Assembly (NCBI GenBank): GCA_001282665.1
Contig: LN874944.1
Location: 1 to 64,000, forward strand
Length of the DNA: 64,000 nt
Direction: 5' to 3'
From: Clostridiales bacterium mt11
Lineage (GTDB): Bacteria; Bacillota; Clostridia; Tissierellales; Tepidimicrobiaceae
In this document: positions 27,696 through 36,542 of the stretch, piece by piece
Position numbering within the stretch: the stretch's first letter is position 1
Layout: each line of letters begins with the position of its first letter
Translations under genes and position numbers: made by a program
The notes under the pieces: model-generated
The model's input: the letters and a program-made list of their open reading frames with translations, nothing else
What the model was told of the DNA's origin: nothing
Database searches by the model: none

Positions 27696-28577
27696 ATGAA
27701 TAAGATACTTTTTATTATTAATCCAGTTGCAGGTGGTGGCAGAGCTAGACATATGAAACTGATTATTGATGATATTATGAAGGATAATGAGATAAAATAT
27801 GATATCGTTTTAACTACAAAACCTAAGGATGCGACAAATATCTCTAAGGCAGCAATACAAAAGGGATATGATACTTTGGTTGCTGTAGGTGGAGACGGGA
27901 CGGTAAATGAAGTTGCCATGGGTATATTAGAATCTGGGGCTGGTACATTAGGAATAATTCCAAGTGGAACAGGAAATGATTTAGCTAGAACTTTAGATAT
28001 ACCTTTTGATCCCAAAGAGGCTATAGATATTATAATAAATGGAAGTAAAAAAAAGATAGATGTGGGACTTGTAAATAATAATTTGTTTTTAAATATTGCA
28101 AGTATTGGTCTGGATTCAGAAGTGGCTAGGAATACTGAAAAGATTAAGAAAAGGATAAAATCAAAGATAGCTTATATTATAGGGGTTTTAAATACCCTAT
28201 TTAGTTTTAAAGATAAAAAAATCAAATTAGAAATCGATGATACACCAATGGATAAAAATATATTTTTAGTTGCAGTAGGCAATGGTAAGTACTATGGCGG
28301 TGGATTAAAGATATTGCCTATGGCTATTGCAGAAGATGGATATTTTCATGTATGTGTAATTAATAAGGCTTCAAAGATTAAGCTTTTATTTTTATTTCCA
28401 TCAATCTTTAAGGGAAAGCATATAAAATTTAAAAAGGATGTGGAGATATTTAAAGCTAAAAAGATAAGAATTATAACTGAAGATAAAACGTATCTAAATG
28501 TAGATGGGGAAATCTATGATATAGAAAGGGAAACCTTATTTACTATAAATGATGAAAGACTGGCTGTTTTTTGTTAG
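27696..28577 (+). CDS. Diacylglycerol/lipid kinase (YegS/DgkB family)
   Basis: A soluble lipid kinase of 293 residues. The catalytic N-terminal domain has INPVAGGG (residues 8-15), GGDGTVNE (about 66-73) and PSGTGNDLARTL (about 89-100). The second domain is the usual beta sandwich, with YYGGGLKILPMA. It likely phosphorylates diacylglycerol released by lipoteichoic acid synthesis, by analogy with DgkB. The ribosome binding site CAGGAGG is 6 bp from the ATG. It is the last gene of a likely three-gene unit. Confidence 0.9.
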   Translation: MNKILFIINPVAGGGRARHMKLIIDDIMKDNEIKYDIVLTTKPKDATNISKAAIQKGYDTLVAVGGDGTVNEVAMGILESGAGTLGIIPSGTGNDLARTLDIPFDPKEAIDIIINGSKKKIDVGLVNNNLFLNIASIGLDSEVARNTEKIKKRIKSKIAYIIGVLNTLFSFKDKKIKLEIDDTPMDKNIFLVAVGNGKYYGGGLKILPMAIAEDGYFHVCVINKASKIKLLFLFPSIFKGKHIKFKKDVEIFKAKKIRIITEDKTYLNVDGEIYDIERETLFTINDERLAVFC

Positions 28578-28653
28578 TAATTAGTAAAAATATCAGTATG
28601 AATATTTTATCCTCCTAAGAAATATAATATGAAAAAAATAGGAGGATATTTTT

Positions 28654-28830
28654 ATGGATAAAAATATAGACTCTAAAAAAAGAAATAAGAACAAGAGGAA
28701 AATTGAAAATAGAGGGTATATGGTTACAGATATGGAGCTAGGAGATGACATGAATGAAATCATATATATGTATGAAGAAAAAACTTTTCCATATAAAAAT
28801 TCAAATATAGATGAAGAAAATAAAGATTAG
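28654..28830 (+). CDS. Small charged hypothetical protein (58 aa)
   Basis: An unrecognised 58-residue protein with a strong ribosome binding site (AGGAGG, 7 bp before the ATG) and a hairpin right behind the stop. The first 20 residues are very basic (KKRNKNKRKIENR), and the rest is acidic with MVTDMELGDDMNEIIYMYEE. There is no membrane segment or cysteine. It lies between the lipid kinase and the convergent yyaC. Good translation signals make it likely to be real; the role is unknown. Confidence 0.65.
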   Translation: MDKNIDSKKRNKNKRKIENRGYMVTDMELGDDMNEIIYMYEEKTFPYKNSNIDEENKD

Positions 28831-28860
28831 TAAAGTAGCTGTATGGCTACTTTATTTCTT
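28831..28860 (+). terminator. Terminator behind the 58-aa gene
   Basis: TAAAGTAGC (28831-28839) and GCTACTTTA (28846-28854) form a 9-bp stem followed by a T-rich tail. It overlaps the 3' end of the convergent yyaC and may serve both. Confidence 0.78.
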
Positions 28861-29434
28861 CATTATAGTTATCATTATATATTTTAAATAAAGCCCTATT
28901 TATACCTTTAGAAATTATATCTGCCATGGTCATAACAATGTTTAGCCTTGTATTTTGTAATACCATATATTCCATCATACCCCCAACATTTACAATACCA
29001 GTAATGCTTATATCTCCAATAAAGGGTAGCTTTTTATTTACACCTAATCCAGGTTTTAGAGGACCTTTTTTAATGTTAATATAACCAATTTGATTTAGAT
29101 TTCCTAAAGATGCATCTATTGCTAAAACTAGAGATTTTGGATGTTTATTCTCGATTATATTGATAATATTAGATAAGTTTTTTGCATGCACAGGCTCATC
29201 TAAGGTGCCAAACAACTGAACTTTTTCATAAGATGATATATAAGGAAATAATTTGTAGCCAACTAAAGGTCCGAGAGAGTCGCCAGTAGATCTATCTGTA
29301 CCTATACATAAAATAACTAACTCTTCATGGTTTGCTATATTAGACGACAGATATCTAAGTATTAGATTGGAGAAATCTACAATAGCAAAGGGAGAGTTAG
29401 CATTAACATAATCCATATTAGTAGGGTTTGCCAT
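28847..29434 (-). CDS. yyaC: YyaC-like spore protein (putative germination-type protease)
   Basis: A 195-residue protein with the family motif LCIGTDRSTGDSLGPLVGYK (about residues 42-61), then VHAKNLSNII and AIDASLGN (about 108-115), and a Gly-rich stretch around 135-155. YyaC is made in sporulating cells and is related to the GPR germination protease. Its presence near parAB follows the B. subtilis pattern and supports a spore-forming host. The stop overlaps a hairpin. Confidence 0.88.
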   Translation of the reverse strand: MANPTNMDYVNANSPFAIVDFSNLILRYLSSNIANHEELVILCIGTDRSTGDSLGPLVGYKLFPYISSYEKVQLFGTLDEPVHAKNLSNIINIIENKHPKSLVLAIDASLGNLNQIGYINIKKGPLKPGLGVNKKLPFIGDISITGIVNVGGMMEYMVLQNTRLNIVMTMADIISKGINRALFKIYNDNYNEEIK

Positions 29435-29719
29435 ATTAAACCTCCTAAATAAAGTAATATTTTGTTACTTCTATTTAATGATTATGAGTAATAGGAGTAT
29501 AATAGAAGTCTTTCCATAAACAAGAATATAAATACTTAAAATTTGGCTTAATCTGTGAAAAACTATAGGAAATTTAATTATTAAGAATTCTTAACAATTA
29601 GAATAATATATGAAAAATGAAATAAATTATTTAGTATAATCGTTGAAATTAGTGGAAGTCAAAGAAAAGGTATATTTAATTGAAATTTGAATAAAATATA
29701 TTTAGACAGGCTCAATAAG
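29435..29719. other. Intergenic region between yyaC and the M23 peptidase gene
   Basis: This AT-rich divergent spacer holds a 14-bp palindrome TTAAGAATTCTTAA near 29580 and must contain the yyaC promoter on the minus strand, but no consensus stands out there. No gene was found. Confidence 0.5.
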
Positions 29720-29747
29720 TTGAAAATAATTTTTCCTATGTTATAAT
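29720..29747 (+). promoter_or_regulatory. Sigma-A-like promoter of the M23 peptidase gene
   Basis: TTGAAA (29720-29725) and TATAAT (29742-29747) with 16-bp spacing, about 100 bp before the start codon. A reversed WalR-type repeat lies 22 bp downstream of the -10. Confidence 0.7.
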
Positions 29748-29769
29748 AAATTCATGTTATTGCAAATTG

Positions 29770-29786
29770 GTTACAAAAAGGTAACA
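29770..29786 (-). promoter_or_regulatory. WalR-type box, reversed, before the M23 peptidase gene
   Basis: On the minus strand this reads TGTTAC-CTTTT-TGTAAC, which fits TGTWAH-N5-TGTWAH. It lies downstream of the -10, a position that would favour repression if the 29720 promoter is the one used. Confidence 0.55.
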
Positions 29787-29849
29787 AAAGTCTTAAAGAT
29801 TAGTATATGGTTTTAAGGCTAGTCTAAAAAATAGGGAGGTACTAAAACC

Positions 29850-31292
29850 ATGGATGATCCAAATCACATGGAGCTTAAAAATCCTATTCTACCCATAAAG
29901 AATGGTTTATTAAAAAGGGTAAAAGGTTTTAAGAAAATGTTTTCTGACAAGGATAACTTTAAAAAAATTCTTATAGGGCTTATGCTAGTTGTAATAGCGG
30001 GATTAGCTTTTACAACATACAAAATTAATGAAGTAAGGACGAGAGCCTTTCTTGTATACTTTGGAAGTGAAGAAATAGGAATAGTTAGAGAACAGGAGAA
30101 AGCTTTAGACATATTAAGTGAGATAAAAAGGGATTTGACTAATACATATGACATTGACATAGTATTAAATGATGAAATTAGATTCAAGGACACTCATGCG
30201 AAAGATGATTTACTGACATCAATGGATGAAATTAAAGATAGTATTAAATCTAAAATGACCTTTTTAGTAACTGGTTATGTGTTATTAATCGATAACAAGG
30301 AAGTAGCTGCTACTAAAACAAAGAAAGATATGGAAGAGATAATAGAGAAAATTAAAAAGCCCTATACAAAAGGCGACGGAGAAAATAGCAGCATAAAGGA
30401 TGTAAAATTTGTTGAAGATGTAAAAATTGAAAAGAAGAATATACCTTTAAATAAAATAACGAATAAAGATGAGTTGTATCAATATTTACAAACGGGTACA
30501 GAAGAAGTAAAAACTCACGTTGTAGAAGTAGGTGAAAGTCTATGGACTATAGCTAAAATCTATGATATGAGCGTAGAGGATTTAATAAAGGCCAATCAAG
30601 ACAAGAATCCAGAAAAATTGCAAATAGGTGATGAAGTAAAGCTATTGGTACCTAAATCCATGTTAACTGTGGCTACGGTAGAAGAAATTAAGTATACAGA
30701 ACAAGTTGATTATGAAGTAAAAATTGAATACGATAAAAAAATGTATAAAACCGAAAAAAAGGTAAAGGTAGAAGGCTCTAAAGGTGAGAATGAAGTCTTA
30801 GCCAAAGTAACAAAACATAATGGAGTAGTAGTAGATAAGGAAATATTAGATAAAAAGATAATCAAAGAACCTGTTGATGAATTGATTGTAAAAGGTACTA
30901 AGGAAGTACCGAAGACAATAGCGACGGGAGCATTTTTGATGCCTACGAGGGGTTCTGTATCTTCTAGGTATGGTATGAGGAATGGAAGAATGCATAAAGG
31001 ATTGGATATTGCAGCAAGAACTGGAACAGCCATTAAAGCTGCTGATGGCGGCAAGGTTGTTTTTGCTGGAAGAAGAGGAGCCTACGGTAATTTAGTTGAA
31101 ATAGATCATGGAAATGGATATACAACAAGGTATGGACATTGCAGCAGCATAAATGTTAAAAAAGGCGATAAAGTTTATAAAGGTCAAGTTATAGCCAAGG
31201 TAGGTAATACAGGTAGATCTACAGGACCTCATCTTCATTTTGAAGTTATTAAAAATGGTCGTAACCAAAATCCAGCATCTTATGTGAGATAA
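29850..31292 (+). CDS. Membrane-anchored peptidoglycan endopeptidase (LysM, G5, M23)
   Basis: A cell-wall hydrolase of 480 residues. A membrane anchor lies at about 39-57, with an unassigned region to 215. A LysM carbohydrate-binding domain follows at about 222-267 (VEVGESLWTIAKIYDMSVED), then a G5 domain at about 270-350 and an M23 peptidase at about 370-475. The zinc ligands are visible in HKGLDIAA and GPHLHFEV. Such enzymes cut cross-links in peptidoglycan outside the membrane. A WalR-type repeat in the leader, with walRK only 6 kb away, suggests control by that system. Terminator behind it. Confidence 0.92.
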   Translation: MDDPNHMELKNPILPIKNGLLKRVKGFKKMFSDKDNFKKILIGLMLVVIAGLAFTTYKINEVRTRAFLVYFGSEEIGIVREQEKALDILSEIKRDLTNTYDIDIVLNDEIRFKDTHAKDDLLTSMDEIKDSIKSKMTFLVTGYVLLIDNKEVAATKTKKDMEEIIEKIKKPYTKGDGENSSIKDVKFVEDVKIEKKNIPLNKITNKDELYQYLQTGTEEVKTHVVEVGESLWTIAKIYDMSVEDLIKANQDKNPEKLQIGDEVKLLVPKSMLTVATVEEIKYTEQVDYEVKIEYDKKMYKTEKKVKVEGSKGENEVLAKVTKHNGVVVDKEILDKKIIKEPVDELIVKGTKEVPKTIATGAFLMPTRGSVSSRYGMRNGRMHKGLDIAARTGTAIKAADGGKVVFAGRRGAYGNLVEIDHGNGYTTRYGHCSSINVKKGDKVYKGQVIAKVGNTGRSTGPHLHFEVIKNGRNQNPASYVR

Positions 31293-31318
31293 AGAGGAAG
31301 GTTTCCTTCCTCTTTTTT
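31291..31318. terminator. Terminator shared by the M23 and subtilase genes
   Basis: An 11-bp perfect stem (31291-31301 and 31305-31315, AAAGAGGAAGG/CCTTCCTCTTT) followed by T on the plus strand. The convergent subtilase stop lies at its edge. Confidence 0.88.
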
Positions 31319-32612
31319 ATATGTTTTGATCGAGCAATAATAACACCAATATCAATATCAAAAGGGTTTCAAATAAATCATCATCAAAAAAAGAATTACG
31401 TCTTCCTTGTTCCCTTTTCACTTCGTCGGGTTTATCTTTTGAAGATTCAAAGAATAATTTTTGTAAGTTTAATAGTCCTGCGCCTTGATTCTCCCTGGAC
31501 TGATGCAAATCTACACATGAACCCATTAATTTTTGTTTTATACTTTTAGGAGAAATATTGCCATATTTATTTAATAATAAAGCTGCACTACCAGAAATTA
31601 ATGGAGTTGCCATAGAGGTACCACTTAAAGCTGTATATCCATCTAATTTAATATTAGATAGAGAATTGATATTTACCCCAGGGGCTACTACATCAGGTTT
31701 TACAAGTCCTTCATTTGTAGGTCCTCTACTAGAGAAAGGTGCAATAACATCATCTTTTGGATCTATTGTCCTCTTATCGTCAACTGCTCCTACGGTTATA
31801 ACATTGGCATTTATGCCTGGAGAAAGAATGGTTTTTTCATTAGGACCACTATTTCCAGCGGCAACAACGACTACAATTCCCCTATTTACAGCCTCTGTTA
31901 CAGCTTTACACAATGGATCGTCTTTACACGAATTGTTTGCAGGACTTCCTACAGAAAGATTTAATACCTTGGTATTATATTGATCCTTGGTTTCTACAAC
32001 ATATGATATAGCAGCAATTATAGTGGAAGTACTTCCACTGCCTTCACCATCCAATGCTTTTACGGCTAAGATATTGGCTTCAGGAGCTATTCCAGTATAT
32101 TTTCCCCTAGAAGAATACCCATTTCCTGCTATTATTCCAGAAACGTGCGTTCCGTGACCGTTGTCATCATATGGAGAGTTTTTTTTGTTTATAAAATCTT
32201 TAAAACCTATAATTCTATTAGTAGGTCTTGTTAAATCTTGATGAGGGGCTACTCCTGTATCTATAACTGCAATAGTTATTCCTTCCCCTTTATATCCTCT
32301 TTCGTGGGGAAACTGGGCTTCTATTGTTGGTGCGGCTATATCAAGCTGAGCGAACACTTTTGAATCAAAGCTAATATATTCTATCTCAGGACTATTGGCT
32401 AGTCTATAGATAACATCAGTAGTTAAGTTGCATGCAATTCCATTTATCAGTGGTAAATTAGATCTAACTTTTGTTGAAAGGCTTTTAATCCCATTTTCTA
32501 TTTCCTTATTATTTTTTGCCAGTTGAACAATTACAGGTAGTTCCTCTTTTGATTGAGACATTATTTTTGCACTCAATATTGGACATATTTTAGAGTTATT
32601 CATTCTTCTCAT
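31317..32612 (-). CDS. Subtilisin-like serine protease (S8 family)
   Basis: A 431-residue subtilase with the catalytic triad in VIDTGVAPHQD (Asp), DDNGHGTHVSGIIAGNG (His) and LSGTSMATPLISGSAAL (Ser). The oxyanion Asn is in VVAAGNSGPNE. About 85 N-terminal residues resemble an I9-type propeptide (LPVIVQLAKNNKEIENGIKS). No signal peptide precedes it, so secretion by Sec is not evident. The C-terminus is a run of about 14 Leu/Ile/Val residues (ETLLILILVLLLLDQNI) that could be a membrane tail. An intracellular or spore-associated role is possible. GGAAGGTGG precedes the ATG. Confidence 0.9.
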   Translation of the reverse strand: MRRMNNSKICPILSAKIMSQSKEELPVIVQLAKNNKEIENGIKSLSTKVRSNLPLINGIACNLTTDVIYRLANSPEIEYISFDSKVFAQLDIAAPTIEAQFPHERGYKGEGITIAVIDTGVAPHQDLTRPTNRIIGFKDFINKKNSPYDDNGHGTHVSGIIAGNGYSSRGKYTGIAPEANILAVKALDGEGSGSTSTIIAAISYVVETKDQYNTKVLNLSVGSPANNSCKDDPLCKAVTEAVNRGIVVVVAAGNSGPNEKTILSPGINANVITVGAVDDKRTIDPKDDVIAPFSSRGPTNEGLVKPDVVAPGVNINSLSNIKLDGYTALSGTSMATPLISGSAALLLNKYGNISPKSIKQKLMGSCVDLHQSRENQGAGLLNLQKLFFESSKDKPDEVKREQGRRNSFFDDDLFETLLILILVLLLLDQNI

Positions 32613-32671
32613 ATAACCACCTTCCTTGTTCTATTCTATGCACAGAAAATATAAAATGTGCTTGAAAAGGA

Positions 32672-32691
32672 AAAAGCCCCTAAGGGCTTTT
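32672..32691 (-). terminator. Terminator behind the P-type ATPase
   Basis: AAAAGCCC (32672-32679) and GGGCTTTT (32684-32691) with a 4-nt loop. On the minus strand it overlaps the stop codon and ends in T. Confidence 0.82.
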
Positions 32692-35383
32692 AGTTATATT
32701 TTTTTCTAGTAGCTAGTTTATATACTTCACCTACTGCAAGAGGTAAAAATGAATGCAATAAGATTATTTGCCAATCCATAAAGTTTAGTGGGTAGGTATC
32801 AAATATTGGTTGTAAAAGCGGAAGGTATATTACCACAATTAATAATATAAAAGAAAATAGAGTTGCATAGGTTAAAGTCTTATTAGAGAATATGCCTATT
32901 TCAAATATAGTATGCCTTTCAGACCTACTAGAATAAGCTCTTAAAAGCTCGGCTGTAATCAAAGTAGCAAAGGTTATAGTCCGTGGAATTATTAGATTAT
33001 TTTCCCCATAGGTTTTTAGTCCCCATCTATAAGCTAACAATGAACCAATAGCAATAGCTGCACTTTGAAATATTATTGCCCTTATCATTCCTCTATCTAA
33101 AATTGGTTCATCTGGATTTCTTGGAGAAATCTTCATTATCTCTGGATCACCTTTTTCAACACCTAAAGCTAGGGCTGGGAAACTATCAGTAACCAAGTTT
33201 AACCAAAGTAATTGTATAGGAATAAGAGGTACGGGTAGATTGAATAGTATACTTAAAAATACGATTAATATTTCCCCAATATTGCAAGATAATAGGAAGA
33301 ATACAAACTTTTTGATATTGCTATATATTATTCTGCCTTCTTCTACTGCTGCTACGATGCTAGCAAAATTATCATCTGTCAATATGACTTCAGCAGTGTT
33401 TTTTGCAACATCGGTACCAGTAATACCCATTGCTACTCCAATATCGGCCCTCTTTAAGGCTAAGGCATCATTTACTCCATCGCCAGTCATAGCTGCAATT
33501 TCACCATTTGCTTTTAATGCAGATATTATCCTTACCTTATGCTCAGGAGAAACTCTAGCATAGACTCTTTTGTGTTTTACCAATTCCTTTAAATCCTCGT
33601 CGGATATATCATCTAATTCTCTACCCATTATAGCTTCATCTTCATGTTCAACCATGCCTAAGTCCTTTGCTATAGCAAAAGCCGTTTCTTTATAGTCACC
33701 AGTAATCATTACAGTTTTAATTCCTGCTTCTTTACAATGTTTTATTGCTTCTTTTGCCTCTTCTCTTGGTGGATCTATCATTCCAACTAGGCCTACAAAT
33801 ATCATATTATTTTCAACTATATTTGATGTAATCTCATTAGGTAGATTGTCGTGTTCTCTAAAGGCAAAAGCAAGAACCCTTAAAGCTTCTCTTGAAAAAT
33901 TGCTATTAATACTTAATATTTCTTTTTTAAGCTCATCTGTAAGAGGCACTATCTCCCCATTTAAGTATATACCCTTGCATCTATTGATTACTATATCTGG
34001 GGCACCTTTAGTAAAGGAGGTTAACTTGTTAGGGAAAAAGTCCCTATGAAAAGTTGTCATCATCTTTCTGTCGGAATCAAATGGAATCTCTTCAGTTCTT
34101 GGATATCTATTGTTTACTTCATGCCTATAAATACCACCCTTACCTGCCAATGTGATCAAAGAGCCTTCAGTTGGATCTCCTACTATTCTATATCCATCGG
34201 GAGTTTCTTCTAATATAGCATCATTACATAAGGCTCCTATGGATATTAATGTATTTAGATTAACTGATTCTTTAGGATCTATGGAGGATTCATTGATGAT
34301 AAATTCTCCTTCAGGTTCATATCCTGTTCCTGTAACATCAACAATCTTTCCATTAGTATAAGCTTTAACTACAGTCATTTCGTTTTGAGTTAGTGTTCCC
34401 GTTTTATCAGAGCAGATAACCGTAGTGCAACCTAAGGTTTCAACTGCAAGTAGTTTCTTCACAATGGCATTTCTTTTAACCATTCTGTTCATGCCTAGGG
34501 CTAATACTATGGTAACTATAGCAGGTAAACCTTCGGGTATAGCCGCAACTGCTAAGGATATGGCTACCATGAACATTTCTAATAGATCTCTTCCTTGAAA
34601 GATTCCAATAACGAATACTAAAGCACAAACTGCTATACATGCAATACCCAAGTATTTTCCTAATTGATCTAATTTTTTTTGTAAAGGGGTAGTTTCATCT
34701 TCAAAAGTTTGAATCATAGTAGCAATTTTACCTATTTCAGTACCATGTCCAGTTTCTACTACTATTCCTTTTCCTCTTCCATAGGTAACAATAGTGCTCA
34801 TATAGGCCATATTACTTCTATCCCCTAGAGATACCTCTTTATCAAAAGTAGCAGTGCCATTTTTTTCTACAGGAACAGATTCTCCAGTTAAAGAAGCTTC
34901 TTCAATTTTTAGATTAGAGGATTCAATCAATCTTAAATCGGCTGGGATAATATCACCAGACTCTAAGACTACTATATCCCCAGGTACTAAAGTATTTGCA
35001 GGGACTATAGTTGTAGCACCATCCCTTATTACTTTGGCGTTAGGGGCTGCCATCTTCTTTAAAGCTTCCAATGCTTTCTCAGCTCTACCTTCTTGATATA
35101 ATCCTAATATCGCATTGATTATCACTATTGCCAATATTACAATGGAATCTGCCTTTTCTCCTACAGCAAAGGAGATAATACTTGATACAATCAGTATGAT
35201 TACAAGAAAATCATTAAATTGAGCTAATATTTTAGATAATAGACTCTTTTTTTCTTCTTCTTTTAATTCATTATATCCATATTTTTGTAGTCTACTTTCT
35301 ACATCTTCCTTAAGAAGTCCACTATCAATATCAGTATTTAATTTAGAAACTAGCTCTTCTTTAGATTGCTGATACCATTTCAT
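32690..35383 (-). CDS. P-type cation-transporting ATPase (P2, Ca2+/Mn2+ type)
   Basis: An 897-residue ion pump with ten membrane segments. It has the N-terminal cation ATPase domain, the actuator motif TGES, the segment-4 motif AAIPEGLPA, the phosphorylation site CSDKTGTLT, the nucleotide-binding motif KGAPD, and the hinge TGDGVNDALALKRADIG. The sequence class is SERCA/PMCA-like, as in bacterial LMCA1 and YoaB. A yybP-ykoY riboswitch in the leader argues that Mn2+ is a physiological substrate. The ATG at 35383 is supported by AAGGAAGGA; the longer frame is not. The stop overlaps the terminator. Confidence 0.92.
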   Translation of the reverse strand: MKWYQQSKEELVSKLNTDIDSGLLKEDVESRLQKYGYNELKEEEKKSLLSKILAQFNDFLVIILIVSSIISFAVGEKADSIVILAIVIINAILGLYQEGRAEKALEALKKMAAPNAKVIRDGATTIVPANTLVPGDIVVLESGDIIPADLRLIESSNLKIEEASLTGESVPVEKNGTATFDKEVSLGDRSNMAYMSTIVTYGRGKGIVVETGHGTEIGKIATMIQTFEDETTPLQKKLDQLGKYLGIACIAVCALVFVIGIFQGRDLLEMFMVAISLAVAAIPEGLPAIVTIVLALGMNRMVKRNAIVKKLLAVETLGCTTVICSDKTGTLTQNEMTVVKAYTNGKIVDVTGTGYEPEGEFIINESSIDPKESVNLNTLISIGALCNDAILEETPDGYRIVGDPTEGSLITLAGKGGIYRHEVNNRYPRTEEIPFDSDRKMMTTFHRDFFPNKLTSFTKGAPDIVINRCKGIYLNGEIVPLTDELKKEILSINSNFSREALRVLAFAFREHDNLPNEITSNIVENNMIFVGLVGMIDPPREEAKEAIKHCKEAGIKTVMITGDYKETAFAIAKDLGMVEHEDEAIMGRELDDISDEDLKELVKHKRVYARVSPEHKVRIISALKANGEIAAMTGDGVNDALALKRADIGVAMGITGTDVAKNTAEVILTDDNFASIVAAVEEGRIIYSNIKKFVFFLLSCNIGEILIVFLSILFNLPVPLIPIQLLWLNLVTDSFPALALGVEKGDPEIMKISPRNPDEPILDRGMIRAIIFQSAAIAIGSLLAYRWGLKTYGENNLIIPRTITFATLITAELLRAYSSRSERHTIFEIGIFSNKTLTYATLFSFILLIVVIYLPLLQPIFDTYPLNFMDWQIILLHSFLPLAVGEVYKLATRKKYN

Positions 35384-35510
35384 GAATATCCTTCCTTTCA
35401 TCTTTTATTTATTATACCACTAAGAATGAGAAATAAATCTTTAAATGTTACTTAATGGAATACATTGAAAAAATCTTTTAAAATTGTTAGAATATATTGT
35501 GACAAACAAA

Positions 35511-35638
35511 AAGACCTTTGTTTAAACTATTATAGTTTAAACAAAGGTCTTGCCACCTAATTGATAATAGGATAGTTAGCCGGGATTACTCCGTATTGAC
35601 GACTAACTATTTACTAAGCTACTCCCCTTCGTTGCAAC
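35511..35638 (-). ncRNA. yybP-ykoY (manganese) riboswitch with terminator expression platform
   Basis: Read on the minus strand, the leader contains AAGGGGAGTAGC, GTCGTCAATACG, CCGGCTAACT and a closing GACCTTTG, all hallmarks of the Mn2+ riboswitch. The P1 stem pairs AACGAAGG (35626-35633) with CCTTTGTT (35540-35547). The same CCTTTGTT forms the heart of a 19-bp terminator hairpin (35511-35529 with 35533-35551, then T-run). The two folds exclude each other, so Mn2+-stabilised P1 should allow readthrough into the P-type ATPase gene. Confidence 0.9.
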
Positions 35639-35639
35639 T

Positions 35640-35668
35640 ATTATACAATACATACATATTAATTTCAA
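35640..35668 (-). promoter_or_regulatory. Promoter of the riboswitch-ATPase transcript
   Basis: On the minus strand TTGAAA (35663-35668) and TATAAT (35640-35645) are 17 bp apart. The predicted transcription start falls at the first bases of the riboswitch. Confidence 0.82.
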
Positions 35669-35716
35669 TAGTATATAAAATTAATTGCTCATATTATGTA
35701 TAAAGGGGGAACAAAT

Positions 35717-36505
35717 ATGAGAAAGGTCTTATTATATACGTCTATAGTGATTATTGCCTTTTTCTCTTTTTTCACTGTAAAAGAATATCTACAGGTCTCA
35801 TTTTATCCACTAATTAAAAATTATGAAAAAAATAAGATATTGAACTCTTTAAAGGATTACAAAACTATTAAGACCGATCATTTTACTATATATTATAAAC
35901 AAGGCGAAGAAGATATTGCTCAAGTAACAGGGGATATAATGGAAGAACATTATGAAAAGGTATGCTCAGATTTTGATTACTATCCTAAAACAGATACACC
36001 TATAATAATATATGATAAAGAAGAAACTTTAATGGATGCGATTAAATTAGAAGGGGATATTCCACCAGTTGGAGTATATTATGGTGGTACATTAAACCTT
36101 TTATCACCAAAAGTTTGGATTAAAGAAGTTGACTTAGAAGAATATAAAAAAAGCACCCCTGTGATTCATGAATTTACCCATCTAATAGTAGATGAAAAAA
36201 CGAGGGGCAATTATCCATTATGGTTAACTGAAGGATTGGCATTATTTATGGAGGAAAAGACCATAGGATTTGAATGGAAAGAAGGAATAGGTGAAACTTC
36301 AGATATCTCTCTTGCCGATTTAAATGATAACTTTGATGATATAAAAATAGAAATAGCTTATAGGAAGTCTTTTGAAGTTATAACTTATTTGAATTCTAAA
36401 TATGAGTTTGACAAGATTAACTTATTATTAGATAATTTAGGCATAGGGAGTAATATGAGCACTTCATTAAAAAAAGTATATAAATTGAATTTAAGTGATA
36501 TATAA
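35717..36505 (+). CDS. Membrane-anchored MA-family metallopeptidase
   Basis: A 262-residue protein with one N-terminal membrane segment (about residues 3-20) and an outward-facing gluzincin domain. The zinc motif HEFTH is followed by a downstream glutamate in PLWLTEGLALFMEE, the pattern of the peptidase MA superfamily. The start at 35717 is supported by AAGGGGG. It lies directly before walR (37-bp gap) and could be part of that transcript. The substrate is unknown; cell-envelope proteins are likely from its location. Confidence 0.83.
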   Translation: MRKVLLYTSIVIIAFFSFFTVKEYLQVSFYPLIKNYEKNKILNSLKDYKTIKTDHFTIYYKQGEEDIAQVTGDIMEEHYEKVCSDFDYYPKTDTPIIIYDKEETLMDAIKLEGDIPPVGVYYGGTLNLLSPKVWIKEVDLEEYKKSTPVIHEFTHLIVDEKTRGNYPLWLTEGLALFMEEKTIGFEWKEGIGETSDISLADLNDNFDDIKIEIAYRKSFEVITYLNSKYEFDKINLLLDNLGIGSNMSTSLKKVYKLNLSDI

Positions 36506-36542
36506 AATTGAATTATAATTAATTATTGTGGAGTGATTTTGT

